From Membranipora membranacea (lineage: Eukaryota > Bryozoa > Gymnolaemata > Cheilostomatida > Membraniporidae), in contig OU612065.1 of the NCBI GenBank assembly GCA_914767715.1, forward strand, positions 34,038,001 to 34,102,000: 64,000 nt of DNA, in the 5' to 3' direction. Under the pieces are notes generated by a model. The model was not told the DNA's origin. It saw nothing but the letters and a program-made list of their open reading frames with translations, and made no database searches. The translations under genes and the position numbers were made by a program. Each line of letters opens with the position of its first letter. Position 1 is the first letter of the stretch. This document shows positions 23,465 to 36,007 of the stretch, piece by piece.

Positions 23465-25480
23465 CCTTTTTTTCTCTCACCTACCGGCAGTTCTTCACCA
23501 GACTGATGACGCTGAAGATCATTTGCAACTCAATCTTACTAAGTCACAAACTGGTGGTTAGACAAAGAATATAAGTTATCATCTATATCTAAGTGCTGCT
23601 ATTTGAGTTACCTAGTGTACATTCAAATATTCTTCTCAATTATTAAAAAAACTTTATATGTGTAGCATTGATTGCCTTTCACATTTGATTCATTTTAATC
23701 ACATAAATATGTTTCTTATCCACAATGAATATTTCATTTATTATCCCCAATTTATACAATCTTCATTCACAAAGTTTATATTTATTATCTATAATGTATA
23801 TATTTTATTAAAGCAATGTATATATTTTTCTAATAAATCTGGGAAAATTTAATTTAGGTCTACTTAGAAGTTTTGTCACACTGCATTCATCCTAAGTATC
23901 TAAAAGCTACATTGAATCGAATTGAAGTTTTTATGGCAGCAAAATGACATTGGCAATCGGATATCTTGGAGAGGTTTTACCCCAAAAGATTGCTGACTCC
24001 ATTGCATAAAATTACGTTTAACTCTTGCAGCAACAAGCGCAGATAGTGTAGAAGAATCGATGACAAAACCTTTAGTCACCCTACATTTCATTTGTGACCT
24101 ACCAAAAGTATAATGTCCCATGATTCTCATAATATCTTGATTAAATTTGGTGCGCATAACTTTCAGAAGTGAGCTCTTAGATAAGAATTTCTTCCTAAAT
24201 TAAGATGAGAAAATAGGTTCACACAAAGTCAAACTTGATTGCAGATCAGAGAAATGCCAGTAAGCAGTGACAGCTTTGTACACAAAAAGCGTGTTATAGC
24301 TAGTATGTCTACTCAGGCCTGCTCCAAAGTGGAGTTTATTTTAAAAATTCTCTTGCTTTCATCACTTATGCCATCCTAGGTTGGTGATAGGTATATGGCT
24401 AGTAAGTGCATGGAAGACACTTTTGTTAGTAAACAGTCGGTGATGAATAAGGAGTTGGCAGCAAAACATATGTTTGCTATTCAAAGTCGTTGAAACTGTG
24501 ATATTACCACAAATCGACCTATCATGTTGAGTCATGCTACAGATGGATCAATATACCTCACAAAAGCCTGTGTTCACTAGTTTTGTATCGACAAGAAGTA
24601 CTCTTTGGTATTGAGGAAAACAGCAAAGCAAAGCATTTCAGGACAAGCTGAAACTTAAAAGAAGTTTCTGCAATATTCCTTCATCACCAACAAGAACACA
24701 ATGTTGCTTGCTAAGACATATTTTAGGTACTTAGTCTAATCCAACACTCCGGTGTTCTAAGACATGTGGCAGATGCTGTATGTGATATGTCTTACAGCAC
24801 GCATGTGGCCCCTACAGTACCACAACAATGCTTTATAGTTCTTGAGTGCTGTAAGATATGTCACAGTCAGCACTTGCCACATTTCTTACAATAATTGTTG
24901 TCAATGACGGTACCAATTCAGAACATCAAAATTTTTGTAATGTGAGTTGTCTGCTCATGGCAAATGGAAGGACAACTTATAATATACACAGACATCTGTA
25001 AATGAAATATTTTACTCAGTCTATTTTCTTATGCAAAGTCAATATAATGATACTGTAAGATGTTAAGATGATTTAGTAAGGTGGGCATTTTGTGAGAGTA
25101 TCCATGAACCAACATATGACATGGAACCTTGGTTAAAGTTTATTTGGGTCAAATTTATCTAGCCAGTCATCTTCCAAGAATTTCAACCTATTTCACATCT
25201 CAATATTTTGTGCGCACCATAATAAGCTTTGAGAAGAAAAAAGAAGGTAGGAATCAGCATTTTCATTGAAGTTCGACTTTTGGATATTTCAGGTAGAAGA
25301 ATACTTTGTAAAGAACAAGTTTGACTTCTACAACCGTGGCTTTAGCCCATTTGTATCACTAGATAAATGACTGTCATTTTCACTGCGCAAATAGATGATA
25401 ATTGAGTAGATTAATTCAATAAGTTATAGTGATAAATGAGAAGAAGTTTGTTGCAATGATTATGATGCAAGCAATGAATG
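23465..25480. other. Gene-poor interval
   Basis: No gene recognised. One open stretch after a CCTAG acceptor-like site (24381-24494; VGDRYMASKCMEDTFVSK then a stop) looks weakly protein-like but has no partner exon. Around 24700-24900 are short inverted matches (GTGGCAGATGCTGT type) without a clear element boundary. Confidence 0.4.
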
Positions 25481-25483
25481 ATG

Positions 25484-25543
25484 CAATCAATTCAATGCCA
25501 GTACAGTAGTAGGGTCGAGTTTACTACTGGCATTGAATTGATT
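25484..25543. repeat. Inverted repeat, about 20-bp arms
   Basis: CAATCAATTCAATGCCAGTA at 25484-25503 is repeated as its inverted complement ending at 25543. Could be a small hairpin element or the edge of the repeat that follows. Confidence 0.55.
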
Positions 25544-25570
25544 GAGTTGCATTGAGTGGTAAATGAGTAG

Positions 25571-25737
25571 TAATGAGTAACAACACAACAGCCCGGTTGG
25601 ATGACCAGTTTTGTTACTCCTTTCCTTGCTGTTTGAATTGAATTGATGATGTTTTGTGCCCCCCAAAGGGGGGCTAGCCAAACATTCCGACATTGCACGA
25701 CAAGACCCGTCCCAATAATGTTTTGGACTTGGAGTCA
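25571..25737. repeat. Interspersed repeat of about 165 bp, copy A
   Basis: Matches 28441-28605 in the same orientation over its whole length, with small indels (shared landmarks AACAACACAACAGCCCGG, GACAAGACCCGTCCCAATAA and TGTTTTGGACTTGGAGT). The two copies bracket the LINE described below. Confidence 0.8.
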
Positions 25738-25764
25738 ATTGAGTGGTAGATGAGTAGTAAGGTG

Positions 25765-28310
25765 AAAAGGTGAAAAGTACCTGGCCTCCAACTATCGCCC
25801 TGTCAGCCTTACTTGTGTCACAAGTCCCAGCCGGCACAACTGTATCTAAACTATGTTGAAAAGATGTTTACCTTAGAGGCTGAACTACGTCTGCCTAATG
25901 TGGCAATCTGTCACGCTATTATATGTTGGAATGGTGCATTTTAGTAGATATTGTTACGATATATAAACTGCCTCTGCTACACATCTAACTAGAGGCTTGT
26001 ATGTATAGTAACCATGCGTTTACTACACAGCAAATTTATACACAATATATCATACCTCAGTATATATTTCATTTTAATTACGATTTATTAGATTTAATAT
26101 CAATTAGCATTGAGGAGGGTGTTTTACTCATAGTGATTCAGTCCACTGTGGATGTTGAGTAGTAGGCCCATTAGACCATTGGACTTCTACTAGTGTAGGG
26201 TAAGTCATTGAGTCATACGCAGTGTAACTCTTGGAACTTATTTTTAATACAATCTGTTTTGAATTTATTCGCAAAGAACATTAAGTGGTGCTTAATGCAG
26301 GTAATCTAAACCCTGGCTATTTATTAACCAATTTCAAAATACTGACATGCATTAATGTTTCAAAGTTATTGAATAATGGTTTATTTTAATAATTATATTG
26401 CACTGTTGTGTTGTCACAAGGGCTTACCAAATGTTAGCAGCTTACCAGGGGAGATAAATGCAAGTAATGTATACAAATTCAACAGCTACGCAGTCATGAA
26501 CGCATCGTTCCCATGCAGTTTAGAGACTAGATTTGATTTTAAGAAAATAGAATACAACAATGCAAAATAGAATTGCACACAGTTTGGAGCCACACAGAGT
26601 GTTAGCAAACAAATTGCAAAGCATTTTTTTCCAATATGATGCCAGTATTCTTGCAAATTACTCTCTAGTAAAGTAGCTGCAGTTACTGCGCAGTTACCAT
26701 ATTGCAAAAAACTGTGTTGCTTTGTATGCACCATTTATGCCTCTACGTGGTCATAAACGCATCATTCCCATGCGGTCTAGAGACTAGATTTGATTTTAAG
26801 AAAATGGAATAAAACAGTGCAAAATAGAATTGCACACAATTTGGAGCCACACAGAGTGTTAGCAAACAAATGGCAAAGCATTTCATCACATATGATGCCA
26901 GTATTCTTGCAAATTACTCTCGAGTAAAGTAGCTGTAGTTACTGCGTATTTACCATATCGGAAAAAAACTGTGTTGCTTTGTATGCACCATTTATGCATC
27001 TACAAGATATTGAATGTTAAACGTGTACCATGCAACACAGAAACAATCCAATTGCGACATTGGAAACATGTTGCCGCATACAATGTGCCCGCTGGGGTAA
27101 GGTAATGGAGCACAAACTAACCAGCCACCTGATGTCACACGCTGAAAACAACCAGATATTCAACTGTAACCAGCACGGATTCAGAAGAAATCATGGGACT
27201 GAGAAACAACTAATAGAGTTAACATCCGACATCACCAACAGCCTAGACAAAGGAGAAGAAATCGAAGCATGTGTGCTGGATTTCAGCAAAGCGTTTGACA
27301 AGGTTAACCACAGTAAGCTGTTATCCAAACTAGCGAAGTGTGGTGTAATCTATCAACTCATATCCTGGATTGATGACTTTCTTTCCCATCGCACTCAAAA
27401 AGTAGTTGTGGAGGGTGAGGAATCTACAGTAGCTCCGGTAACCTCGGGGGGTGCCCCAAGGGTCAGTTGTCTGGCCAGCGATGTTTTTGTTCTACATAAA
27501 CGACCTGCCAGATACAGTTCGATCAAATGTACGACTCTTTGCCGATGATACCATAATATACAACTGTACAGTCAATAATCAACAACTACAAGAAGACCTA
27601 GCAAGCCTCGAATCGTGGGAGAAAGCCTGGGATATGGAGTTCCACCCTCCAAATGCCAGCACATCACATTCTCTCGCAAAAGAAAACCAGACAGACACTG
27701 AGTCTCCATGGTGCTGAAATACCTCGTGCAGAGCGCATTAAGTACCTCGGACTCACCCTGGACCAGAAGATCACATGGTCAACCCACATTGAAAAAACCA
27801 CCACCAAGGCAAACTCTACACTAGGCTTCTTCAGACGAAATGTGCTGACAGACTCCACAGAGGTCAAAGCTACTGCTTACAAACAGTTAGTTCGACCTGT
27901 CATGGAATACTCTACAGCGGCATGGGATTCTATATCCAACACTGCGGCATCCCGTCTTGAAGCAGTCCAGAGAAGAGCAGCCAGAGTCATCTGCGGTATA
28001 CGTAGAACAGATAGACAGACAAGCACCACCAGCCTACTAACAACGCTCAACTTGCAACCTCTCTCAGAGCGACGAAGTGATCGACGTATGAAAATATTCA
28101 GCCAGTACCACTACGCAAACAACACAGTGCTCAGTAGATACACCAAGAGAGCCACTACCACCTCTGCCAGACGGCACCCACTGCAGTATCTAGCGCCACA
28201 TTCGAACAGTGACCACTATCGACGTTCCTTCTTCGTCCGCACTGCCAAAGAGTGGAACTTACTGCCTGCAGATAGTAATTATCTCATTCCCCCAAGTGCC
28301 TAGCATTGCT
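25765..28310 (+). pseudogene. Broken non-LTR retrotransposon reverse transcriptase, split by an insertion
   Basis: A jockey/CR1-like reverse transcriptase in pieces. About 25790-25830 encodes ASNYRPVSLTCV. The continuation KVMEHKLTSHLMS only appears at about 27099. About 1.27 kb therefore lies in between (about 25831-27095). After that come HGFRRNHGTEKQL, LDFSKAFDKVNHSKLL, VPQGSV (after a frame change at the G run near 27445), YINDLPD, the catalytic FADDT (near 27538-27552) and, after a second frame change near 27650, a C-terminal region (27653-28303) with KYLGLTLDQ and WNLLPA, ending at TAG. Two frameshifts and the insertion make it non-functional. Confidence 0.88.
26490..27005. repeat. Tandem duplication of a ~255-bp unit inside the LINE insertion
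   Basis: 26490-26740 and 26749-27005 are diverged direct copies (shared ACTAGATTTGATTTTAAG, GAGCCACACAGAGTGTTAGC and TTGCTTTGTATGCACCATTT). They lie within the roughly 1.27 kb that splits the reverse transcriptase. The short ORFs over the first copy are not coding. Confidence 0.8.
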
Positions 28311-28440
28311 GTTCAATTGGTTGATCAATTGTTAATGACCCGGAAATGTTAAACCGATTTTGAGCAGAAGTTTCTAAAGTCACAGCTGGAGAGCTGGCGC
28401 TTGAGACGTAGAAGACGCAGGTAAATACGCAGGTAAATAG

Positions 28441-28605
28441 TAATGAGTAACAACACAACAGCCCGGTTGGATGACCAGTTTTGTTACTCTCCTTTCCTTG
28501 CTTGCTGCTGTTTGATATGTTTTGTAGCTGGCCCCAAAGGGGGGCTAGTCAAACATTGCATGACAAGACCCGTCCCAATAATGTTTTGGACTTGGAGTGA
28601 ACCTG
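28441..28605. repeat. Interspersed repeat of about 165 bp, copy B
   Basis: Direct partner of 25571-25737, lying about 130 bp past the LINE stop codon. Whether the pair are independent SINE-like insertions or a bracket created by one event cannot be decided from one window. Confidence 0.8.
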
Positions 28606-28609
28606 TGTT

Positions 28610-29270
28610 GCAGTTTGTACTCAAACTCAAACTGATTAAAAATTGAAAATTTAAGCAAGTTAAGTCCGTCAAGATTGTTAGTCAGTGTTTCTCCTAGACC
28701 TTGATTGTTGTAAGCAAGGAGTACTGTTACTCCTTGATGTAAGTAAGCAATGATGGTGGGTGAGCAGCGAGCTTCCAGTCTCAATCATTGACTTTGACTA
28801 TAGACCTGCAATGTTGCTTTGGAATAAGTCGGCCAAGAGCAAACTGGGGGAAATATGGGATCACCTTACTTTGTTTCTGCTACATGTTAGTTAGTAATTT
28901 TACCCAAACTAGTAGCTTGTTGTTACTTCTTAAACTTTGGTCATTTCGCACATGTATACTGGTGCCTAGACAAATGGATCTCATTGCCTAGACTGAGGGG
29001 GTTTTAGTTTCAGTTAGTAGCCAGTGTGATGTGTCGTCTAATCGTAAGCCAATACAGCCACAACCAGTTTCCCGAAAGGGATTGCTAAGTCACCTATTTT
29101 CCACTTACACCCAGGTCATCTCGATGAGTTGGAAACTAGCCAATAACCGGCCGTTGGTGGCAGATGCCTGCCATAATCCTCAACACAATCACACAGTAGT
29201 ATTCTGTGAGCTCTGACCCAGTAAGACAGGTGTTTAACAATGCTTACTCGGCGCACTCAAAGCGCAGGTG
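28610..29270. other. Interval without recognisable genes
   Basis: Short ORFs only, none with recognisable motifs and none bounded by matching splice sites. I see nothing further. Confidence 0.4.
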
Positions 29271-29277
29271 TGCCCCA

Positions 29278-29519
29278 GGGGGTCTTTCAATTAGAAACAG
29301 CCAAAATCACAATCTGATCGCTCACTCCCTGAGTGAGTGATACCTGCTAGGTTCTCGCTTTCAGATCGCTCACTCACTTGATGGAACTATATACATTCTG
29401 AGTGAGCGATTTTGGAGCGATTTTGTCTAATTGAAAGACCAAGTGAGTGATAACTTTGGAGGGATGTGATAGTGATTGCTTTAGTAAAGGATCTCTCTTT
29501 CTAATTGAAAGACCCCCTT
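29278..29519. mobile_element. MITE with GGGGGTCTTTCAATTAGAAA ends
   Basis: The first 20 bp are the exact inverted complement of the last 20 (29500-29519). An internal copy of the end motif near 29426-29441 suggests a nested or shorter version. The interior is dominated by GAGTGAGCGAT-type inverted motifs. A related element is at 39698-39931. Confidence 0.75.
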
Positions 29520-29529
29520 GTTTGCCTAT

Positions 29530-30204
29530 AAACTCGGTTTGCCGATAAACAACGGCCCAAGTAAGACACATAGGCAAACATGATCCTCATGTTTATCCTA
29601 GCTTACAAGAAGATCTGTTGTTCATTGAGTTTCATATTTTGGAAAACACATGATATTATTGTTCATCAGATCTTTCGGGTTTGGCAAAAATATAAACGGT
29701 ATTGCAGTCCGGGAATTCATGAGTATTTCCACCTCAAGTTTTGATCATCAGACAAGTTACATGTTAATTATTATGCATGATAATTTTCGCTGTGTTCATA
29801 TAATCTCACTCACATTATGTTAGGCGCAGCAGTTTCACGATCACTGGAACTATCAGGTCGGCACTGATGTCATTTATAGACTAATACTGATACCTATTAA
29901 CATAACAGCACTCCACTCCCCAAATAAAAGTATATTTATTTGCTGTGCTTGTAATTTTTAGGTGATTCAGCAAGTTGTCGGGTAATTCCAGCATAGGGAA
30001 CTTTGGGAGATGGATCAGCTCACAGTGTAAAAGAAGTATCTGGAAAAGAACATCTCATCTTTCCATCAATCATAGAGAATGTCCGCACCCAATATATTAG
30101 TTAGCCTCTTGTGTTCCCAGAATGTTGAATCATGCGCAATCCTTGTACTTTCAGCTGAGCCTCGTACGCCAAACTGAATCTTCTGAGATAATACTGCAAA
30201 CAAG
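29530..30204. other. Region upstream of the EFTUD2-like copy
   Basis: No gene recognised. This is the presumed ancestral 5' flank of the EFTUD2-like copy, which starts at 30205. No promoter motif can be named with confidence. Confidence 0.3.
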
Positions 30205-30904
30205 ATGGACGCTGATCTGTACGATGAGTTTGCTAATTACATCGGACCGGACTTAGATGACAGTGATGATGAGTTAGCGGATCAGGATAGTGATGGGTCA
30301 GCTGATCACGACGCTGTAGATGATGATCCCAATGATGCTGACGTATGTATTTTATAATCCTTCTCCATTCAAGTTTCTTCTTCCAAAGTTTCTTTTTTTG
30401 CTTGACGTCGTTTCAACATCATCAAGCTGTTTTTGGAGTAAAGCACTAAGTCTTGGTGTTTACTATGTGATTAGGAACTCAATTTGTACTCGGAAATACA
30501 TCCTTATTACACTCAATGTGCATGTAGAAGACCAATTACCCGATATTGATAATCATTTTACTTTTTTGAACCAGAATGATGATATGGATGGAGATGATGG
30601 TGACGCTGATATGCAGGTTGTACTACACGAGGATAAGAAGTATTACCCTACAGCTAGTGAGACGTTTGGTCCTGATGTGGAGGTAAGTTGATAAGAGGAT
30701 TTCCAATCCGCCTTCCTCTTGTGTTTATGACTATATATCAATAAAATTAGGTCAAGATTTTATTCTCATCTTAGGATGTTTTTTTCACTGAAGTTATGCT
30801 GCCCAAAACATTTTTGGTTTGCAGTGTACCAATAAGTAGGAGCTCAGATGAACCCATCAGATTGAGAAGGCATGCAAGCTAAATTAAGCCTGGATGCTAA
30901 GTAT

Positions 30905-31414
30905 AGACAGTTTTCTGAGCTCATATTTATGCCTCAATTCGGCGTTGTCCTCTCTCCAGTTTGGTACTTTTAACCCGCGCCGCATAGGAAAAACCTGCTG
31001 AAAGAGGGTTATCTTGAAAACCGCTTATGTGAGGGTAAAAATGATTTTTGTTTCGGAGTCTGCACCATTGAAAACCCTGTGACACAGGGTTTCCAAATCA
31101 TAGGAGGCTTGAATGTTGATGAATCTTAATTTTAGTGACGAAACTTGTGAAAAATTCTGCCAAATTGTCCGCAAACCAGGCAGAAAATGCTATAATTGAC
31201 TATCCAAATACTAAAATTATTTCCCAAACTATGTCCATGTGAGTTTTCAATGTTGCAGATTCTGAATCAAAAATAATTTTTATCCTATTATAAGCGGTTT
31301 TCAAGATAACCCTCTTTTCAGCACGTTTTTCCTATGCGGCGTGGGTTAAAAGTACCAAACTGGAGAGGGGACAACTCCGAATTGAGGCCTAAATCAGAGC
31401 TCAGAAAACTGTCT
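30905..31414. mobile_element. Foldback element with ~123-bp inverted arms
   Basis: Left arm 30905-31027 and right arm 31291-31414 are near-perfect inverted complements (AGACAGTTTTCTGAGCTC ... and its reverse, CCGCATAGGAAAAAC ... and its reverse) around a spacer of about 263 bp. It lies in the second intron of the EFTUD2 copy. No transposase is encoded. Confidence 0.9.
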
Positions 31415-34285
31415 ATTCAAGTATAGTTTTGAAGTTGATCAACTTTGGGAGCTAAGTTCTTGACTTTAGCATCTCAGTGACTTCACGTGTGATTTTTTAG
31501 ACAATTGTACAAGAAGAAGACACCCAGCCGCTGACTGAGCCGATTATAGCACCTGTAAAACAGAGAAAGTTTGCATATACAGAGCGAGAACTGCCTGTCA
31601 CTACATATGACTATGAGTAAGTGAGGCTATATTATTCAGTCTTTTCCTGAGAAAGACCAATCCTGCTGACAAATTCCGATTAACATACGGTGCCACCTCC
31701 GTTTCGGCCTTTTTTCCCAGTCTATATCGTGAGTATCTTGCAACAACTCGTTTTTTGTTAGCTGATTTCGCCTTTGATGATAGATGAGTCATGAATTTTT
31801 GAGGCTGCAATTGGATGAATGTGGCATAATTTTTGTTTTCCATTCCCGATATCTCATATTGCGCTGCTCTTATCATATTTCAGGTTTTTAGCTGATCTGA
31901 TGGACAATGCTGACCTGATCAGAAATGTGTCACTGTGTGGCCATCTCCACCACGGAATGGTAAGGAAAGCATTATCTCCCTGTTCCGTGATGTAAAGCAA
32001 CACAATAGTGGTTCGAATGTGCCCGGCAATATACCAGGCTGGCAAGTCAGACTCACAGTGTATGTATCAATCATTGTTATCTGTATTACAGACCACGTTT
32101 GTGGATGCTCTGAAGGAGCAGACCCATCCTCAGTTCCGTAGTACAGACATGCTGACAGCTGACCTACGCTTCACTGACACGCTCCTCACAGAGCAGGAGC
32201 GCGGAGACAGCATCAAATGACAGCCTATCGCTCTGGTACTACCTGATGTGAAGGGCAAGTCCTTCCTGTGTAACATATTTGATACACCCGGACACGTAAA
32301 CTTCTCTGATGAGGTGACGGCAGCATTAAGAGTCAGTGATGGAGTTGTGATCTTTGTGGATGCTGCTGAAGGAGTAAGTTGTTATGTTTGAATTGTCTAC
32401 TATTGCTCCACACTTTTTATCTCAACATATTTGTAAGCATGTCACAGCCGATACAAGTTTGAGTTTTCAGCATTCTTTAACTTGTCTTGCCTGCAATGGG
32501 GGATAACACAACATACATTCTTTAACTTGATGTTCTTTTTTGAGTGAAAATCACCCACAAGCGCGCCTCGATAAAGTTCTCCACGGGATGACTAAGCTGT
32601 TTTCTCAGCCAACTGGAAGATTCAGTTGAGAGCTGCTAATATGTAGCTATCTCTCTATAAACAATCAACCAATACTGCCCCCCGCTCTCTCCACCACTAT
32701 GGTTTGATTACAGGTTATGATGAACACAGAGAGATTGATACAGCACGCCTTACATGAGAGACTGGCCATCACTATCTGTATTAATAAGATAGACCGTCTG
32801 ATACTGGAGCTCAAACTTCCCCCTACTGATGCATACTACAAACTCAGACACATCATCGATGAGGTACGTATCGAGATTAGACATTAAGCTCACTTTGCTT
32901 AGATAAATTAGTATATATCCGTTGGTAATGGATGTCCATGATACTTAGAGATGGATCATAACCTGTATATAAAGCATTACACATTTAGGGCAGTTACGGC
33001 TATGCCTCTTTTTGCTGCAATCAACGACAAAAAGGAAAATATTATCCAGCTAGAGTTATGTTAATATTGATGGCAGCACCTTATTTTCCTTATTCTTATT
33101 CTCTTTATGGAGAGAAAATGAAGAAGATTTAGATGATCAGACTCAATGTTCAGTTGATCTAGTGGCACTATGTACACTTTGATAACAGAGTGCAGAAAAA
33201 AACTTCACCAAATTCAGATCCTTACACTTAGAAATATCCCTGTATCTAGATCAAACTACAGCAACAGTTTTTTCAGTTCACTCAAGGAAATTATTATTGT
33301 TTCAGATAAACGAGATAATAGCTAAGTACGGAGATGATGAGTCTCAGGGTATGGTCTCTCCTCTGCTCGGTAATGTCTGCTTCGCCAGCTCTTACTATAG
33401 GTTCTGCTTTACTCTGAGATCATTCGCTAACATCTTCTCTTAAACATACCAGGGTATCAACGATGTGGAGTTTACTAGGAGACTGTGGGGAGATATGTAC
33501 TTTAATAGCAAAACGTAGGTTTAATAATTCTTTTTTAATGTATTTTCTCCTGGAATTTTGACGTTCATATTAAAAAGTAGGGTTGAAATATAAAAGTTCC
33601 AAATATTTTGACTGTTTACATTATGATGTAGGAGTCTGCTCATACCTGCCACTCAGTGAAGAGTTAACCCTCAAAATTTGTTTAAGGTTTACTTTAGGAT
33701 ATTGAAAAGATGTTTTGGCTTTTCCATACTGTAATTCATGTGTAAACTTTAAAATTTCAGCCGCAAATTCTCAAAGAAAGCACCACAGCCCGGAGCAGCG
33801 AGAAGCTTTGTGGAGTTTATACTTCAGCCTCTGTACAAGATCATATACAGGTATACAGGTACTCCTTGATCAAGTAGCGCTCTCCAGGATAAATTGTCTC
33901 CGCTTGATGTTAAAAACTTAACATCAGACTAAATTTATTTTCGTTGATGATAAGTTTCACTACTTAGTTTCATTTTTGACTATAGTAGCAACACAGTGAG
34001 AACTTCTATGGAATGATTTTTTTGCCAATTTGAGTAGCTTTTCAAGAGTGTATCAACTTAGTCAGCCATTTATTTTATCCAACTTCAAGCAGCAATCATA
34101 AAGGCACATGTATTGGCTTGACTGCGTTTGCATTAACTATGTTATAAAAAAAATAATAGTCTTTTGTGAGGCAATGGATCCATGGACTCCTTTCTCCCTG
34201 TATTCTGGTGCAGAACCAACTCACCAGCTCGTCAGTTTTCTCTCATTTAGTAATTGGTCCATGCACTTGCCTAATGCCATTTAGT

Positions 34286-34362
34286 AAGAGACATCCTTTT
34301 GTGTAGCCACTGCTTTAGCCTATATTTCCTGTGTAGCCGCTGCTTTAGCCTATATTTCCTGT
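34286..34362. repeat. Short tandem duplication in an intron of the EFTUD2 copy
   Basis: A ~34-bp unit ending GCTTTAGCCTATATTTCCTG occurs twice in a row with one substitution, just before the acceptor of the exon at 34371. Confidence 0.8.
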
Positions 34363-35449
34363 ACATACAGATTTAAGGAGATGTAGACGAATGCTTACCC
34401 ATGGTGTGTGAGGAGTTAGGTATACATCTAACTAAAGATGAGAAGAGAATGAATATCAGACCACTACTAAGATTAGTTCTCTCCAGATTTCTCGGTGAAG
34501 TGAGCGGTATGTATGATACTAGGATATAGATAGTAACACCTCCTTGTGCCATCATTCTTATTTTGCCTGTGATACGAAAAGTTGGAGTTGTTTACTTCCA
34601 TATATTGTGTGATCATGTGGGATAAATGTGCTGAAGTAGCAAACTTCAGGTAATAAATACCTCCTGGGCAGTCTGCGCCTTAAAATATGTGGAAACCTGA
34701 CAGTTGACAGCGAATGAGCATGATACTTTACTTTACTATACAGGTTTTGTTGAGATGGTAGTTAATATGCTCTAACACTGAGTTGGCTGTTACAGGTTGT
34801 GTTGAGATGGTAGTTACTATGATAAAGTCGCCCTAGAGATAACGGTAAGCCTAAAGTAGAACACTTGTACACTGGACCTCAGGATACTGAAGTAGTGGAG
34901 GGTATGATAGAGTGTGACTCTGAGGTAAGTTATCTGGGGGAGGGGCGCCCGTATCTTAAAGCAAAGTCCTCACTATGGCCAGTTCAATTCTTTGGCCCAA
35001 TTAATCAGAGTCTGGAGGGCCTCAGACTAACTACACTTGTGAATCAGTTCATTGTCATCTTCTGATCCTTGTTTTTACAGTACAGTATCAATTTGTGAGC
35101 TTTCTATATTGATATATTGAATTATATCAAGGAGCAACAGCCCTGTTACTCCTTGGTTTATATATAACTATATCGACTCATTCTATCCCATTCTCTCCCT
35201 GTTCTGTCTTATATGTCATTCATATCTCACATTTACTGTTGATTTTAGTCATCTCTCATGGTCCACACCACCAAGCTTTACCTGACAGACGATGCAACAT
35301 CATTCCATGTGTTCGGACGTATCATGTCAGGGACTATGAATGCTGGGCAGGAGGTGAGAATTCTGGGAGAGAATCACTCGATGGCTGACGAGGAGGATTC
35401 AAGAATCGGACAAGTCGGAAGAATTTGGGTCTCTGAGGCCAGGTATTAG

Positions 35450-36000
35450 TTTGCAAACCCTAAAGGAGTAAAGACATTAATAGGAAGAAAAAATTTGCCA
35501 TTGAAAGTAGACTTGAAATAGATGCTAGCTAACATTGACACACCCTCTTAACTTTATATAAACTACCCTCTTGATAGCTAACTTTAAATCCCCTAACCAG
35601 CTATATCAAACTCTTGCTAATATTTACTCCCATAGATTATGTCCAAATTTCTTTATCTGCAGCAGCCCCTATTATTTAAAGAAAATGTTGGTTTGGTAGT
35701 AGAGTTCTCACCAGTGTGTGGCCATCACTTCTCACTATTGCGTTGTGTGCCATTAAATTATTATTATTATTATATTATATGTAAATATTGTTTGTTTTTT
35801 TTTTACTTTATTATTCCAATATTATACTCCTATTTTCATCAGTAATTCACTATTCTGAATTTGAACTGATGCCAAATAATGCAATATGCAAAACAAGCTC
35901 CAATCATATTGGACAGAATGCGGAACCAGAATAGAATAATAGTGATTTTTCAATAAATGAAAACTATCGCTATAATATATTTGCGTATTTATTTTTCTTT
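35450..36000. other. No further EFTUD2 exons; intergenic
   Basis: The homology ends at the Arg-Tyr codons before a TAG at 35447-35449. Nothing resembling domains III-V follows before the collagen gene. Confidence 0.6.
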
Positions 36001-36007
36001 TCAGAGT

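Larger units (their letters stand above)
30205..35449 (+). pseudogene. EFTUD2: Unprocessed, truncated copy of EFTUD2 (Snu114, U5 snRNP GTPase)
   Basis: Exons: 30205-30342 (MDADLYDEFANYIGPDLDD), 30575-30682 ([15 protein letters not shown]), 31501-31616, 31884-31959, 32092-32373, 32714-32863, 33306-33514, 33761-33850, 34371-34506, 34796-34924, 35249-about 35443. EFTUD2 is an EF-2-like GTPase that drives spliceosome activation. Domain order and intron structure are preserved through domain II. The damage: the P-loop Lys codon is ATG (HHGM then T), with stops at TGA 32218-32220, TAA 33441-33443 and TAA 34374-34376. There is also a frameshift near 34833, and domains III-V are absent. G3 (DTPGH) and G4 (NKID) are intact. 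Introns remain, so this is a duplicated genomic copy, not a retrocopy. A working EFTUD2 should exist elsewhere in the genome. Confidence 0.9.

Noticed and set aside
30205-35449. Working EFTUD2 gene
   Set aside because: Three in-frame stops at conserved positions, a frameshift, the P-loop Lys changed to Met and the missing C-terminal half cannot all be explained by splicing choices.
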